Assembly: GCA_038496675.1 (NCBI GenBank)
Contig: CM076669.1
Span: 12,830,767-12,894,766 of the forward strand
Direction: 5' to 3'
DNA length: 64,000 nt
From: Rachycentron canadum
Taxonomy: Eukaryota > Chordata > Actinopteri > Carangiformes > Rachycentridae
Of this stretch, positions 12,529-23,700 are shown in pieces; position 1 is the stretch's first letter, and each line of letters opens with the position of its first letter. Below the pieces are notes generated by a model. That model searched no databases, was not told the DNA's origin, and saw nothing but the letters and a program-made list of their open reading frames with translations. Both the position numbers and the translations under genes were made by a program.

Positions 12529-13839
12529 TTCCTGCTGTGAACATTTATATTCAGTGCAGTTAAATGTATGTTTTGTAATTAAAAAAAATCTGACATTTTT
12601 ACCGATAATTTGTTGTGGTATTCGTGCTGTATTGTAATTTGAGAATCAAAGACTTAACACAATAATTGTACAATCACTGATAGCAACCTTTACTGAGAAT
12701 CAATGTCACTGTACAAGCAGATATAAATATGCCACCATAAAACTTTGAACATACAGTTAGTGTTCAGTAACTAAATCAATATGCCAAAGCTGCACTCAAG
12801 GATTTCAATGGAAAAAAAGGCTTTACACTACATTATATTTTAAAAATTTGGGAACAACATAAATGAACAGGAAGAAAATGTAGAAATTCTGGTCATTGCA
12901 TCTTCCTGTCTAGTACAAAAACAGCCCAGGCTGCAGTAACTCTTGGCTAAAGAACATGTGATAGATGGAGAGAAATCTGAAGCCAAATTCCTTTTACTTT
13001 GCAGTTTCCAAAAGTTACTCAGAACATTTGATAAAGGCCAGCAGATTGAATAACATACAGCTTTGTAAACAAAGTTGGATTCTTGTATTTAGTGCACTAA
13101 CAATGCTGTATGGTCAGTCTAGCAAAGTAAATCCCAGCAGCAGCTTTTCAGTGATGATGTGTCCTCCTCTCTGATTTCTGAGGTGAAAACTCTGACATCT
13201 GTTGATGTTTGTGCTTTAATGGGAAAATGCTGCCTCCTGGTGGATCTTAAGGACATGTTTGCTCTGATTAGTGCCCATCAAGGACTAATCGTTCTCTGGC
13301 TTCACTACATGCAGATTACTCAGAATTTCTCTGTGGGATATTATTAGCTGACTGATGTAGTGTCCAGTGAAGACGCCTGCTTTCAGGAGTGGACGGGCTT
13401 TTCACAGAATCGTTTTAATGTTGACACTATTACAGATGAATTCATAAAATGAGCAGTATTTGTAATGTTTTCTTCTAACGTATTAATCAACTGCCACTTG
13501 GTTGCATTCCCAGGACATACAAAAATGTAAATACTGCAGTTTAACTGTTGCCCATACATCCAGTCCTAGGGCTCTCAACAACCTTCACTTGGGCGTTTTG
13601 TGTGTGTGTGTGTGTGTGTGTGTGCAGAAGTTACTGCAGCTCTCGTTCCTCAGTTCCAGGCTTCAAAGGCATTGGGAGGGCTTGGCCAAGGCTTCAGGTG
13701 GGGAAGGGAGGGCTGGAGTGAAAGCACTGGTCCAAAGGAAAGTGTGACATGGGGAGGGGATCAGTCACAAGGCTTCATACAGAAGGGTCAAAGGTCAGGA
13801 GTATATACACAGTGTTGGGGTGGAGGGGGGGGTGGGCCT
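12529..13839 (-). other. arl1: probable arl1 3' UTR
   Basis: This lies between the arl1 stop codon and the candidate poly(A) signal and has no coding potential on either strand. It contains a (TG)n microsatellite at about 13599-13624. The extent is inferred from the poly(A) signal only. Confidence 0.4.
13599..13624. repeat. (TG)n microsatellite
   Basis: Uninterrupted TG dinucleotide run in the presumed arl1 3' UTR. Confidence 0.95.
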
Positions 13840-16800
13840 TTACTGCCGACTCTTCAGTGAATCCACCAACCTTCAAGGACAGAGAGCAAATATAATTCAG
13901 CCTTGGTAAACACAGAACAGATAACATGTTGTGCAATGTGCATATGAACCAACAGTGAACAGAGTGAGTAACCTAGTGGAGTTAGCTTTTTATGAACCCT
14001 TAGTCATTTGCTGGTGTTAAAATGGCTGGTGTGTTCAATGCACTGTGTGTTTTATTATAAATAATCATGCCTTCTCTCTGTCACAATATCAAATATCCGG
14101 CTAAATGTGCTATTCCTCTTCAGACTGATTTCTGTTACTTATTGACATTGATGACATATACTTAGGCTCTACCATATGTCATCAATAAGTACCTACCATT
14201 CCATTGCCTCATCCAGGCCTGTGCCCTTTGTGGCTGAGGTCTTGAAGATCTGCCATTTCCTGTCTTTGAGAGCGGGAAGGCCCAGAGAGTTTGCCACCTC
14301 AGTGGGCGTCATTGCCTGATCCATGTCCTGTTTGTTTGCAAATACCACCAGGATTGCTTTCTTCAGCTCCTCTTCCTGGATAAGATGCAGTCACAAAATT
14401 ACATCACGAGAAGAACATTTTAATTGAATTACCAAACAGCCAGCTAGTGAAGTCAAAGACTAAAGCTAAATAGTGACATAAAACCAAAAAAAGAAAAAAG
14501 ACACCCAAAAAAATTCAAGTTTTTGAAATTTAAAAACTTGAAATGACTAAAACAACATTTTGTGTAAAAATGTAAGATTTAAATGCTATAAATGTATATT
14601 TTAAAATAGGTATTTGGTAGTAGTTCAATTTCACAAATAGAAATGGGTCCATGTATCTATGCAAGAAATCGTCCTTACCTCCAACATTGCCACCAGCTCA
14701 GACTTAGAGATGCCCATCCTGTCGCGGTCATTGCTGTCAACGACATAGATGACTGCGTCTGTGTTTGAGTAATAACACCGCCAGTAGGGTCTGTGGATCA
14801 TAAAGTGGAGAGAAAGGTTGTTTTTTTTTTTTTTTTTTCTTTTTTTTCCCCAGAGCAGGTGAGCAGTGCAAAGACAAAACCACGAGGACAAACATTAAAA
14901 TGTTTTAAGACTGCGGTGAAAATAAATTAACAAAGTCTCCAAGTTGCTGACAGAGCAACAACAACCTGTTAAGAGCTTCAGTCTTGTGCCCATACATTAA
15001 TTTCCACTCATTCACACCTGGAAACTCCACAGCACCAGCTGATATCAGCCACACCTACCTGATACTCGTCTGTCCTCCCAGATCCCACACCTGGAACTTC
15101 AGGTTCTTGTATGTGACTGTCTCAACATTGAAGCCGATTGCTGTGTGGAGAAAAACCCTATTTCAGTGATGGCAGAGAACACAAGCCTGATTCTAACCAC
15201 TGTCTTATCTGGATGTACAGTGTGATGCTTCTGCTGAGCACTACAATTATGATAAACACTGCAATACATGCAGACACAGCCTTTTTCTTAATTCAATTTC
15301 TATTCTCAGGCTATGAAATCTGCAGAGGACAGCAGGAGAAGAATAATGCTGATTTTTAGTTTCTGAGGTCTCTCCTTCTGAAACAATTTGTAGGCTATGA
15401 GTCACATTAGTCATGAGAAATTAGACAAAATTGTATGCCACTTTCTTAACAAATTGCAATGTTCATTAAATAACTTATTATAGTTACATCTTTATTGTAA
15501 ATATGTATATCAGTGGCAATACACAACAATCCCAAAATGAGCAACACTGACCACAAACAGCACTGACACAACATGTCAAAAAATAAGTTTGTGACGCCAT
15601 AGTCACACCTCTCTGGATGGTAGACATGCAAATATTTAGCACCTCCATGGTCAATGAGAAAAAGAAAACACTGATTAAAAAGTATGGAGAACTGTTGGGT
15701 GATCAACTGCACCAAACAAATTATGCAGAAAGATTCTGTTTTCATAGACGGCCAAAGGCATTTGGCCTTGCAGTTATGCTGACAGACAACCAGAATGTCT
15801 TCATGTCCATCACTATGCTAAAAAACACAGCCTTACAACATGACCCACATATCTGTGAATGTCTTAATTTCAGTGTTTCGGTTCATTTTTCACTCTGATG
15901 GCATAACCTTGCTCAAGTATTTGTAATCCTTGTGCATAGTTGCAAACAGTTGGTTTCTTTGGTCATTCAGCAGTGGTGAAGGGGTGGTGGTGCTACCGCA
16001 TGGAAGAAAAAGTCAGTACATTCTTTCTTCGCTATAATTAATTTTGTTGAATTAGAGCCAGTTAAACTTGTTTTTCTTCACCAGCTTCGCTTCTTTCCAG
16101 GCAAAACACTGTGTGTGTGTGTGTGTTAGAGGAATGCCGACCAGACTAGTTCCATGTGTTTGCCAAGCCTGTCACAGCATTTGCCTACAGGTTTGTTGGT
16201 CAACACCATATGTAACCTAATTACTGCACATACATACATTGTTCCCACACTACTATGTTAAAAGTAGTCCATCTGATAAACTGAATGTTAACCTTATAGT
16301 TTAGATATGGTGATTCTGTGTGATGAGGAATAAACACTATACAAGTGTGAAAATAAAGAAACAAAGCAGTACATACTGGGGATTGTGGTGACCACCTCTC
16401 CAACCTGTAGCCGGTAAAGAATGGTTGTTTTTCCTGCACCGTCCAAACCAAGGATCAAAATCCTCATCTCCCTGGTGCCAAAAAGGCCCGAGAAGAGACT
16501 AGAGAAGAAACCACCTGGACAAACACATACAGGGGGAAATGTTTAGTGCTGAGAAATGAAGCCTTTGATTTGTGGATGGATAGATAATGCAATTTTGATG
16601 ATTTATCATTTGCTTGTTCCTTCTAATTATGAACCGAACACTTCACTGAATACTGACTTCATCAATTTAACCAAGATATAATTTATAATTTTAGCTGTTC
16701 ATAAACAGAGAGAATGATAAAGGTTATTCAGAGGCTACATTTAAAAGGTTATTCAGAGGCTAATGGTCAATCATTTACTATCAGTGTTACTTGGGTGGTT

Positions 16801-17133
16801 TAGGAAGTTAGCCGAGGTTAGCTTAGCTACAGTAACAATGGCATAATGGAATTAAATGAAAACTTAACGTGGTCGTGCTTTTCCCAGCGATGCCCTTGAT
16901 ACCAATGTGTAAATATTAAAAGAGCTGCTAAGCTGATTAGCGTTGAACGAAAAACGTTGAAGTGTCCACGCACTGTAAATGCCTAACGTTAGCTAGCTAG
17001 CTGGCAACAGTCGCACTGCGCGTTGAGTGAGGCAGACAAATATATGTATCTTAGTATTCATACGCACGTAGGTCACAGGCACAACAGGCACCGGTACACA
17101 TTTTACCGACCAATGTTTTAAATACTTACCCAT
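13840..17133 (-). CDS. arl1: ARL1, ADP-ribosylation-factor-like GTPase 1 (complete, 181 aa)
   Basis: Small GTPase of the trans-Golgi that recruits GRIP-domain golgins and effectors. Six coding exons on the - strand, 5' to 3': 17133-17130 (ATG plus one base), 16514-16377, 15140-15059, 14790-14679, 14375-14197, 13870-13840. They sum to 546 nt, or 181 codons plus TAA, exactly the family length. Visible motifs: myristoylation start MGGFF; P-loop GLDGAGKT (about 24-31); switch I TTIPTIGFNVE; switch II WDLGGQ; guanine-specificity NKQD and TSATKG; C-terminus SLKSRQ. All introns are GT-AG. Only four coding bases sit on the first exon, a split shared with other ARF-family genes. The gene is convergent with utp20 and divergent from dennd11. 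ARL1 rather than ARF or ARL5 is indicated by [20 protein letters not shown] and the C-terminal residues. Confidence 0.96.
14137..14190 (-). repeat. imperfect hairpin next to an arl1 splice donor
   Basis: Bases 14137-14159 and 14174-14190 are inverted copies, with a six-base bulge on one arm and a 14-base loop. On the arl1 (-) strand the hairpin starts directly after the donor hexamer (14196-14191) of the 179-nt exon. Confidence 0.6.
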
Positions 17134-17854
17134 TTCGACAATACTATGGGCTTTATATGAGCAATAAATACAGCGGCAGGTTGGACAGAGACCTTCTTCC
17201 GTGTAGTTGACGTGTCGCTGAACGATGTCACCCACTCGGTTGATTTCCTTTCGCGTCTTTCGCCTCGTTTCAAAAGCGCACGTTTAACTGTAAAATTTAC
17301 TAAAAGTGGCGAATAACACAAGTTTAAATTATTTTAACAACACAATCGACAAATTAATCGTGTGTGAGATTTTATTCACTAGTTTTTCAGGTGTACTATT
17401 GTGGAAATAAATAAATAAAACGTAAATATTTTAATCGAAAGTGCGCATTGTGAAAAAAGAATGAATCCCGACGCTGTGGTGCAGGGTACATTCAAGACGC
17501 CAAAACGACTTCGTGTTATCAATTGTTCCACAGCTATTCTTAGAAAAGGGAATGTGAATAGCAGGCGGTGATTTGTTTTGAATGCAACTCGAATTAGACG
17601 AAGGAGTTGCCTTCTCTCAACAGCATCAAATTTATGATCACCTCAGACTAGAAAGATTTTAAAAGCTATATGTTGAAGCTGTTCTGCAAAACGTCCATTT
17701 GATGCCGAATGCAACCTTTTTAAGCAGTTTAGAATAACTTCACAATGTGGGAGTTGTTCTGAGCTGTGATTATCCACGGATGGACCTGGTGCCCGTCGGC
17801 TGAGACATCATTTACAATCCGCGGTGAGACTGACGAGGCGGGACCGCCGACAGG
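17134..17854. promoter_or_regulatory. arl1/dennd11 divergent intergenic region (probable bidirectional promoter)
   Basis: Only 721 bases separate the start codons of arl1 (-) and dennd11 (+), so both 5' UTRs and core promoters must lie here unless non-coding first exons exist elsewhere. GC content and CpG frequency rise toward both ends, especially 17780-18130 running into dennd11 exon 1. I see no convincing TATA box, which fits a CpG-type promoter. Transcription starts cannot be placed from sequence alone. Confidence 0.55.
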
Positions 17855-20659
17855 ATGGTGGAGCGGTCGGACCGAGCCCCTCTGCTGGACTGGGAGGAGA
17901 TTCCGTCCGCGGAGAAGCCCGGCGGTGCTGCACCGGCACCGGCCAAGGACCGCCTGTCGAGCCCCTCTAACAGCCGTGCCTTATCAGGATGCTCCGCGCC
18001 TGGGTTTGGGTGGAGCAGCGGTCCGGGGGGTCCCACTCCCAGCAGGTCTGTCTCCAGCTCAGACGGCTGCAGCACCCCGCCCATGACCTCCAGCAACCCG
18101 GCGGGCACGGATGAAGGGCTGCATCCCGACAAGGATGAGCATCTGTCGGATTCAGGACCGAGGGAGGTGTCGCTGGAAGACAGGATGGTGAAATGGGAAG
18201 AAAAGGACCAGATTGTGTCGGTTTTTGTGGTTACATTCAATACCAGATCAGGTGGGATATGAAACATGTAACATGGAATTATCACTGCTGTGTTAAATAA
18301 AATGCCAAATGCTTCGAGAAAGAGGGGGAATGGCCGTGTTTATAGGCAGGGAAGGGGGAAACAGATGAAGCCTGCCTCGTCTAATTCAACAGACCCAGAT
18401 CATTCTGTCTAACGCCCAGAATGATCAGTGCATGTTTGTACCAAGTCTGCAGACCCTTCTCCTACAGGTGTGGCTTTTTCTGACCTGGCTGTAAGTTTGG
18501 AGATGCCATCAAAGCCCATTTTATCTCCTGTAGCTGAACTGCAGAGCAGATATTTTAAAAAAAAATAAAATAAAAAATAATAATAATAAAAAAAATGTCA
18601 GGACGAGTTTTGTGATCAAATCAATCAGCTGGTGGCTCCTGTCGAAGGCTTTTACATTTTTTTTAACAGGGGCATTTTGAAGACAGGGGCAGCCCCCGTG
18701 GAATAATTTCCAATTATTTGACTTACAATGTTAGAATCAAAGGATTGAGTGTTTCCAGGTGAAAACCTGGCTTGATACACAGGAGATGCCCTATAGGGTG
18801 GAGCTGGGCATTTTCTGATTTTGCAGAATGTCAGATTGACATGAGACCAGGAGAAGAGGGCGATGTACTGGTGATATTGATGCCTTTAAAAAAAAGAAAA
18901 AAAGAAAATATGCTCAGTGAAAGAAACACTGATAATGTCATTAATATTCCACCACTAATGATCTAATAGGGGTTTTGCAGGAAGGGCTTTTCTTTGAATT
19001 GAGCAAATAAGACTCCAGGTACATTCACTGAATCAATTCCTGATCTCTATGGTCAGTGCTTTCAGTCCACTAATAAACTAATAGAGGAAGGATATAGGTT
19101 TGCAGTAGCATTACAACAAAACATGTACGGCATTAAAGAAATCAATAATCTAAATTAAATTAAACATTATAAACCCAATGTCATCCACATTCTATCGTGT
19201 ATTTGATTCCTTTTTTTTGGGGGNNNNNNNNNNNNNNNNNNNNNNNNNNNNNNNNNNNNNNNNNNNNNNNNNNNNNNNNNNNNNNNNNNNNNNNNNNNNN
19301 NNNNNNNNNNNGGGGGGGGGGGGGGGGGGGGTTGTTTGTGTGTGTGTGTGTGTGTGTCCTTTCTATTATTAGAAAGTAGAGCTCACGACAACAAAGCTGT
19401 ACAGAACTAACTGAACTGTGGTCACCAGGCCCACATGGTCAGCATCCCAAAGCCCCATAGTCCCCATAGTCTACAAGCCAACTGCAGTAGAACAGGTAGA
19501 TGAGTCAGTAGAACAGGATCAGAGTTAATTTTAGACTTGCACCTGTAATAATGTTTCAGACAGAATGAGTTTAGGAGCTTTTCTTGCAGACGAGCATCAA
19601 GAGCAAAACGATACATCATAAATCAAAGCAACTCTACCTGATTGTGTAAAAATATTATACCTCAACCAATTTTTTTACCTAGCAGTAATGCTTTATCTGT
19701 CCAATACCTTTGATAGGTACTTAGCACTGCAGGACTTAAAGCTCAACACTTTAAGTCAATAACAGCTGTTAAATGTGTGATAGAGCACCTTTAGTGTTCA
19801 GGTGCAGTGGGCTTATGTCTCAGTGGATGATACAGACCTGCAGCCTTAATTTGGTGGCCTATATGTTTCTGCAGAAACTCCCCTGACTGATACATGTGGC
19901 TAATGATTAGATTGAAAACCGCACTGGCTGAGTCACCTTCTCTACCTCCCTGCTCCTATCAGACCATATTTGCACAGCTGCTGCTTGAGCGTCACTCCTC
20001 AACCGACACAAAATGAAGTCCAAAGAATCCAGTCAGGCTGCGTCACTGTTGTTTCATGAACATGAAATGAAATGGTGATAATATATTTGCTGTCTGTTCC
20101 TGAATCAGTGTTTCTCTGCTTGCATGTGTGTTTTATTATAATCTGTTTTTGTGTGGGTGTGATAGGAAACATGCTGGAGTGGTGTCTGCCCAAAGACATG
20201 GACCTGGAAGGTGTGGAGTTCAAAGCCATTGCCAGCGGCTCCCACCGAGTCACCACAGACTTCATGTAAGTGTGTGTGTGTGTGTTTGCATACAACTAAG
20301 TGGAGGAAGCTGATTGTGAGTATTAGGATGCTGTCCCATGTCTCCCTCCTGGCAGGATAGACCAACACAAAGTGTTGCCTGGCAAAAACAAGGCACAGCC
20401 ATCTGGCAGTATCTTCGCTTTTCTTGACTCGTGGCTTCATCTGTCTCCCTCTCTCTTGCATCCACAGCTACTTCCGGAAGGGCAGCTACTTTGGCCTGGC
20501 GTGCTTTGCCAACATGGCGGTGGAGAGCACGGTGGAGAGGGGGGCAAGGATGAAGTCGGTAGGGATCCTCTCTCCTTCCTACACCCTGCTCTACCGTTAC
20601 ATGAGCTTCTTGGAGCACCAGGTCAGGTAAGAGAAGCTGGTTTATTCACCAGAGTGCTC

Positions 20660-20758
<99 letters not shown>

Positions 20759-23700
20759 GTCTATCTGTCTATCTATAAACAAGTTAGAATAAGTGTTGCA
20801 ACTAATGTTGATTTTAATCAGTTATTTTTCTCATAAAGCAATAAAGCACCTGAAAACAACACAAGGTGTATTTAGTGACAGCTCTGGACCTTACAGTCAT
20901 GTAACATGATCTTCATCGCCTCATCATTAGATAGATTTTATGCAGTTCTCGTGGGAATCTAGATGTTAATTTTCTTATATTAAGGTCTTATAATAAGGTT
21001 CTCACATATGCGAAGCTTGAATCAGAAAACCTTTACTTGCCAAAAGACAAAAAATATCAACTGATTATCAAAATCTTAGTTAATTTAAATTCCACAAAAT
21101 GATTAATCACAGACTTGTCTGAGCACAACATTTATATTGTTGGGGTTAGTGGGTAAAAAATGACTGTATAAAAATATAAAAATAATTTTTCTTCAGTTTA
21201 AAAATCCTACATTCTCTTTTGGTGAATGGGATGATGATAGTGGGAAAAACTGTATAAAAATATAGACAATAATGTGGTTGCTATTCACAGTAGCAGTCAC
21301 AGTAAATCATCCTCATCAAAATTTCAATTGTCACAAAAGAAAACTGCAGCAGCACACTATCAAATTTATGATTATTGATAGCAATGTTCCACTTTATATG
21401 ACTGCACTTGAATGCACCATTCTGACAGACGTTTCAGCCAATTATATGGTGATGTTTATACCATGAAAATAAAATGCAGTCGGGACCAAGGACACGGGTC
21501 AATGGCACTAAAATAATGCAATTAGTATGGGTACAACACATAAAAAAGGTTTTTATGTAATTGAGCTGTACAAGTAAATGCAATAACACTTTTATAGCCC
21601 AGTTCCTTCTCTTTCTTTTCCTTCAATTCAAACAAACAACTTTCACACTTTTGGTGTGACTTTTGTTTTCTCTCTCTGACAACCTTTTTTTTCCTGTAGC
21701 AACACTTCACTCCCATTATCTTTGACCCCATTAATGCTTTTGCTGCCACGAACAGGCCTGTGTACTTCAGTGCTTCATCTGTAGTCTTGTCACATCCCTG
21801 CCCTTTGAAAAAAAAACTCTCTCTGTATTCAATTCCTCTTTTCCTCTGTTTGCCCTGATCCCCCTGCCCCCCCTGTCCCCACTGCTCCACAGTTCCCACT
21901 CTCTGGCCTCTCTTGGCCTCCAGTCATGCAGTGGTCATGCTCTTTACTCATCATTCCCCCTGTAGCTCGCTCCAGATTTCCCATCTGCTGACTGCTAGGG
22001 CAGTCCTCTGTTTCTCATACAAAGGTCTCTCTGTTGGTCATGAGGAGATTATATATTAAGCATTTTATAGATACTCTTATCTCTGTTTGAGCCTGTTATT
22101 TGTCTTCTGCAAGTATTTATTGCCAACTAGACTGCTATTCCCAGAGAAATACTTATTATGCTAACAAGGGTAGGAATCATAAATGGAGATGTGTTTTGGT
22201 TTGTAAGTTTGTATGTGCACAACAGAGTATTTGGCACATTTTGCTCATGTATTTCTGACTGAATAATCCAGTTTGCTCCTGTTAGTAGATTACTGTGAAA
22301 TGGATGGTGGTAATCCATGGATTTGAAGGGTTGAAATATGTTACACAGGATATTCTGTCAGGATTTACAAAAACGACTAAGGGCCTGTACACAATGATTT
22401 AAATTAAGACTTGATAACTTATCATGTACAACTTTTATTGCTACTCTTTTTTTTCCCCTTGTATATTTATTAATGTGAGAATATGAGTGGGTGTCAGGAT
22501 GTAGGGTTTTCTTTTTTGATGATCTATGTAATCTATAAATTAATAGTTGTAATAAGTGTTTTGGAGATGTCACTTTAAATACCTCAGTGATCAATTACCA
22601 ATAAGTTGCAGCCTTGATCAGATAGTATCCTAGTTTAGGAAAGGCTTTAATAACAAGGTACCAAGAAGTAATATAATTAGCAAGTCTTATATACGAGACT
22701 ATATATAAGAATATAAAAATGTCACATTTTGCACACTTTTGTGTTGGCAGCTGTTATTCCTCTGTATTTTTGTATCATATTTTTTCCCAGATTGACATCC
22801 AGACCCCTGCATATGGGTGGCAGTTCAATTCAGTCCAGTCCACTCTCACTGAATGATGCTTTCCAAGCCATAGACATAATAATTTGTATAAGAAAGGGCT
22901 GCAGCTGATCATTTGTTCAACAAAAATCTATCTGCATGAATTAGTAACTGCTAACCACACATGCTCTACATTTACATCAAATTTAAATCCATCTCTTCGA
23001 TGAGAGAGTTGACTCATCATTTGGGATATTTATTCAGGGGAGAAATCAAGGTATGCATATACATCAAAGGCTGCTACTGTATTCAGCAGCTGTACAGATT
23101 TTCATCACTAAACATGATCAAATTAGTTATATTTACATGAGTGTAATGTAAGCAATGATATATTTTGTCAAGCTCTTGTCCTCAATAATGCCCCTGGTTT
23201 ATAGCCCCATTCTTTTGTTCTTAATTGCACTGGAAAATACTGGAACGATTTTGGCCTGTGATGGGATAATTAAAGTAAATTGAATTTAAGGGCTTTGTGT
23301 CATTTTTGTATGGTTTATAATTCCCTGTGTCATTATCTTGATGTATTTGGATGATATTTCATCCCCTCTCCCAGGCTCCAGCTACAGTCACCAGGCCACT
23401 ACTCTCCTCTGGAGGCCTTCTATGAGGACAAGAGAGCGCTCCTGCCCCCCAGTGGAGACTGTGTTGTTACTGCATGTCCAGCCAATGCCTGGGGAGCTGT
23501 GATCAACCACAGCATGCACCCAGAGATGAAGGTAAGAGCACATCTTTCATCCCGATTTCAACTACGCCAGCTGGTCTCTCTGAAGTGTGTCTTAGACTAT
23601 ATTGCTCAGTAACATTGTGTCTATCTCTGTGTGAATACCTGTGGACCAGATCACCCACCCGGCAGGTTGTATGTCCCAGTTCATCCGCTTCTTTGGGGAG

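Noticed and set aside
13230..13246. Second CTCF-like match (TGCCTCCTGGTGG)
   Set aside because: It has a mismatch in the core and lies in a presumed 3' UTR; too weak to report as a site.
17812..18285. 157-aa open frame on the - strand
   Set aside because: Antisense shadow of the GC-rich dennd11 exon 1.
20661..20777. Regular short repeats resembling an array
   Set aside because: Pure tetranucleotide microsatellite without spacers; not CRISPR-like, and the sequence is vertebrate.
20372..20836. 154-aa open frame with LSIY repeats
   Set aside because: Wrong frame across dennd11 exon 3 running into the (ATCT)n microsatellite.
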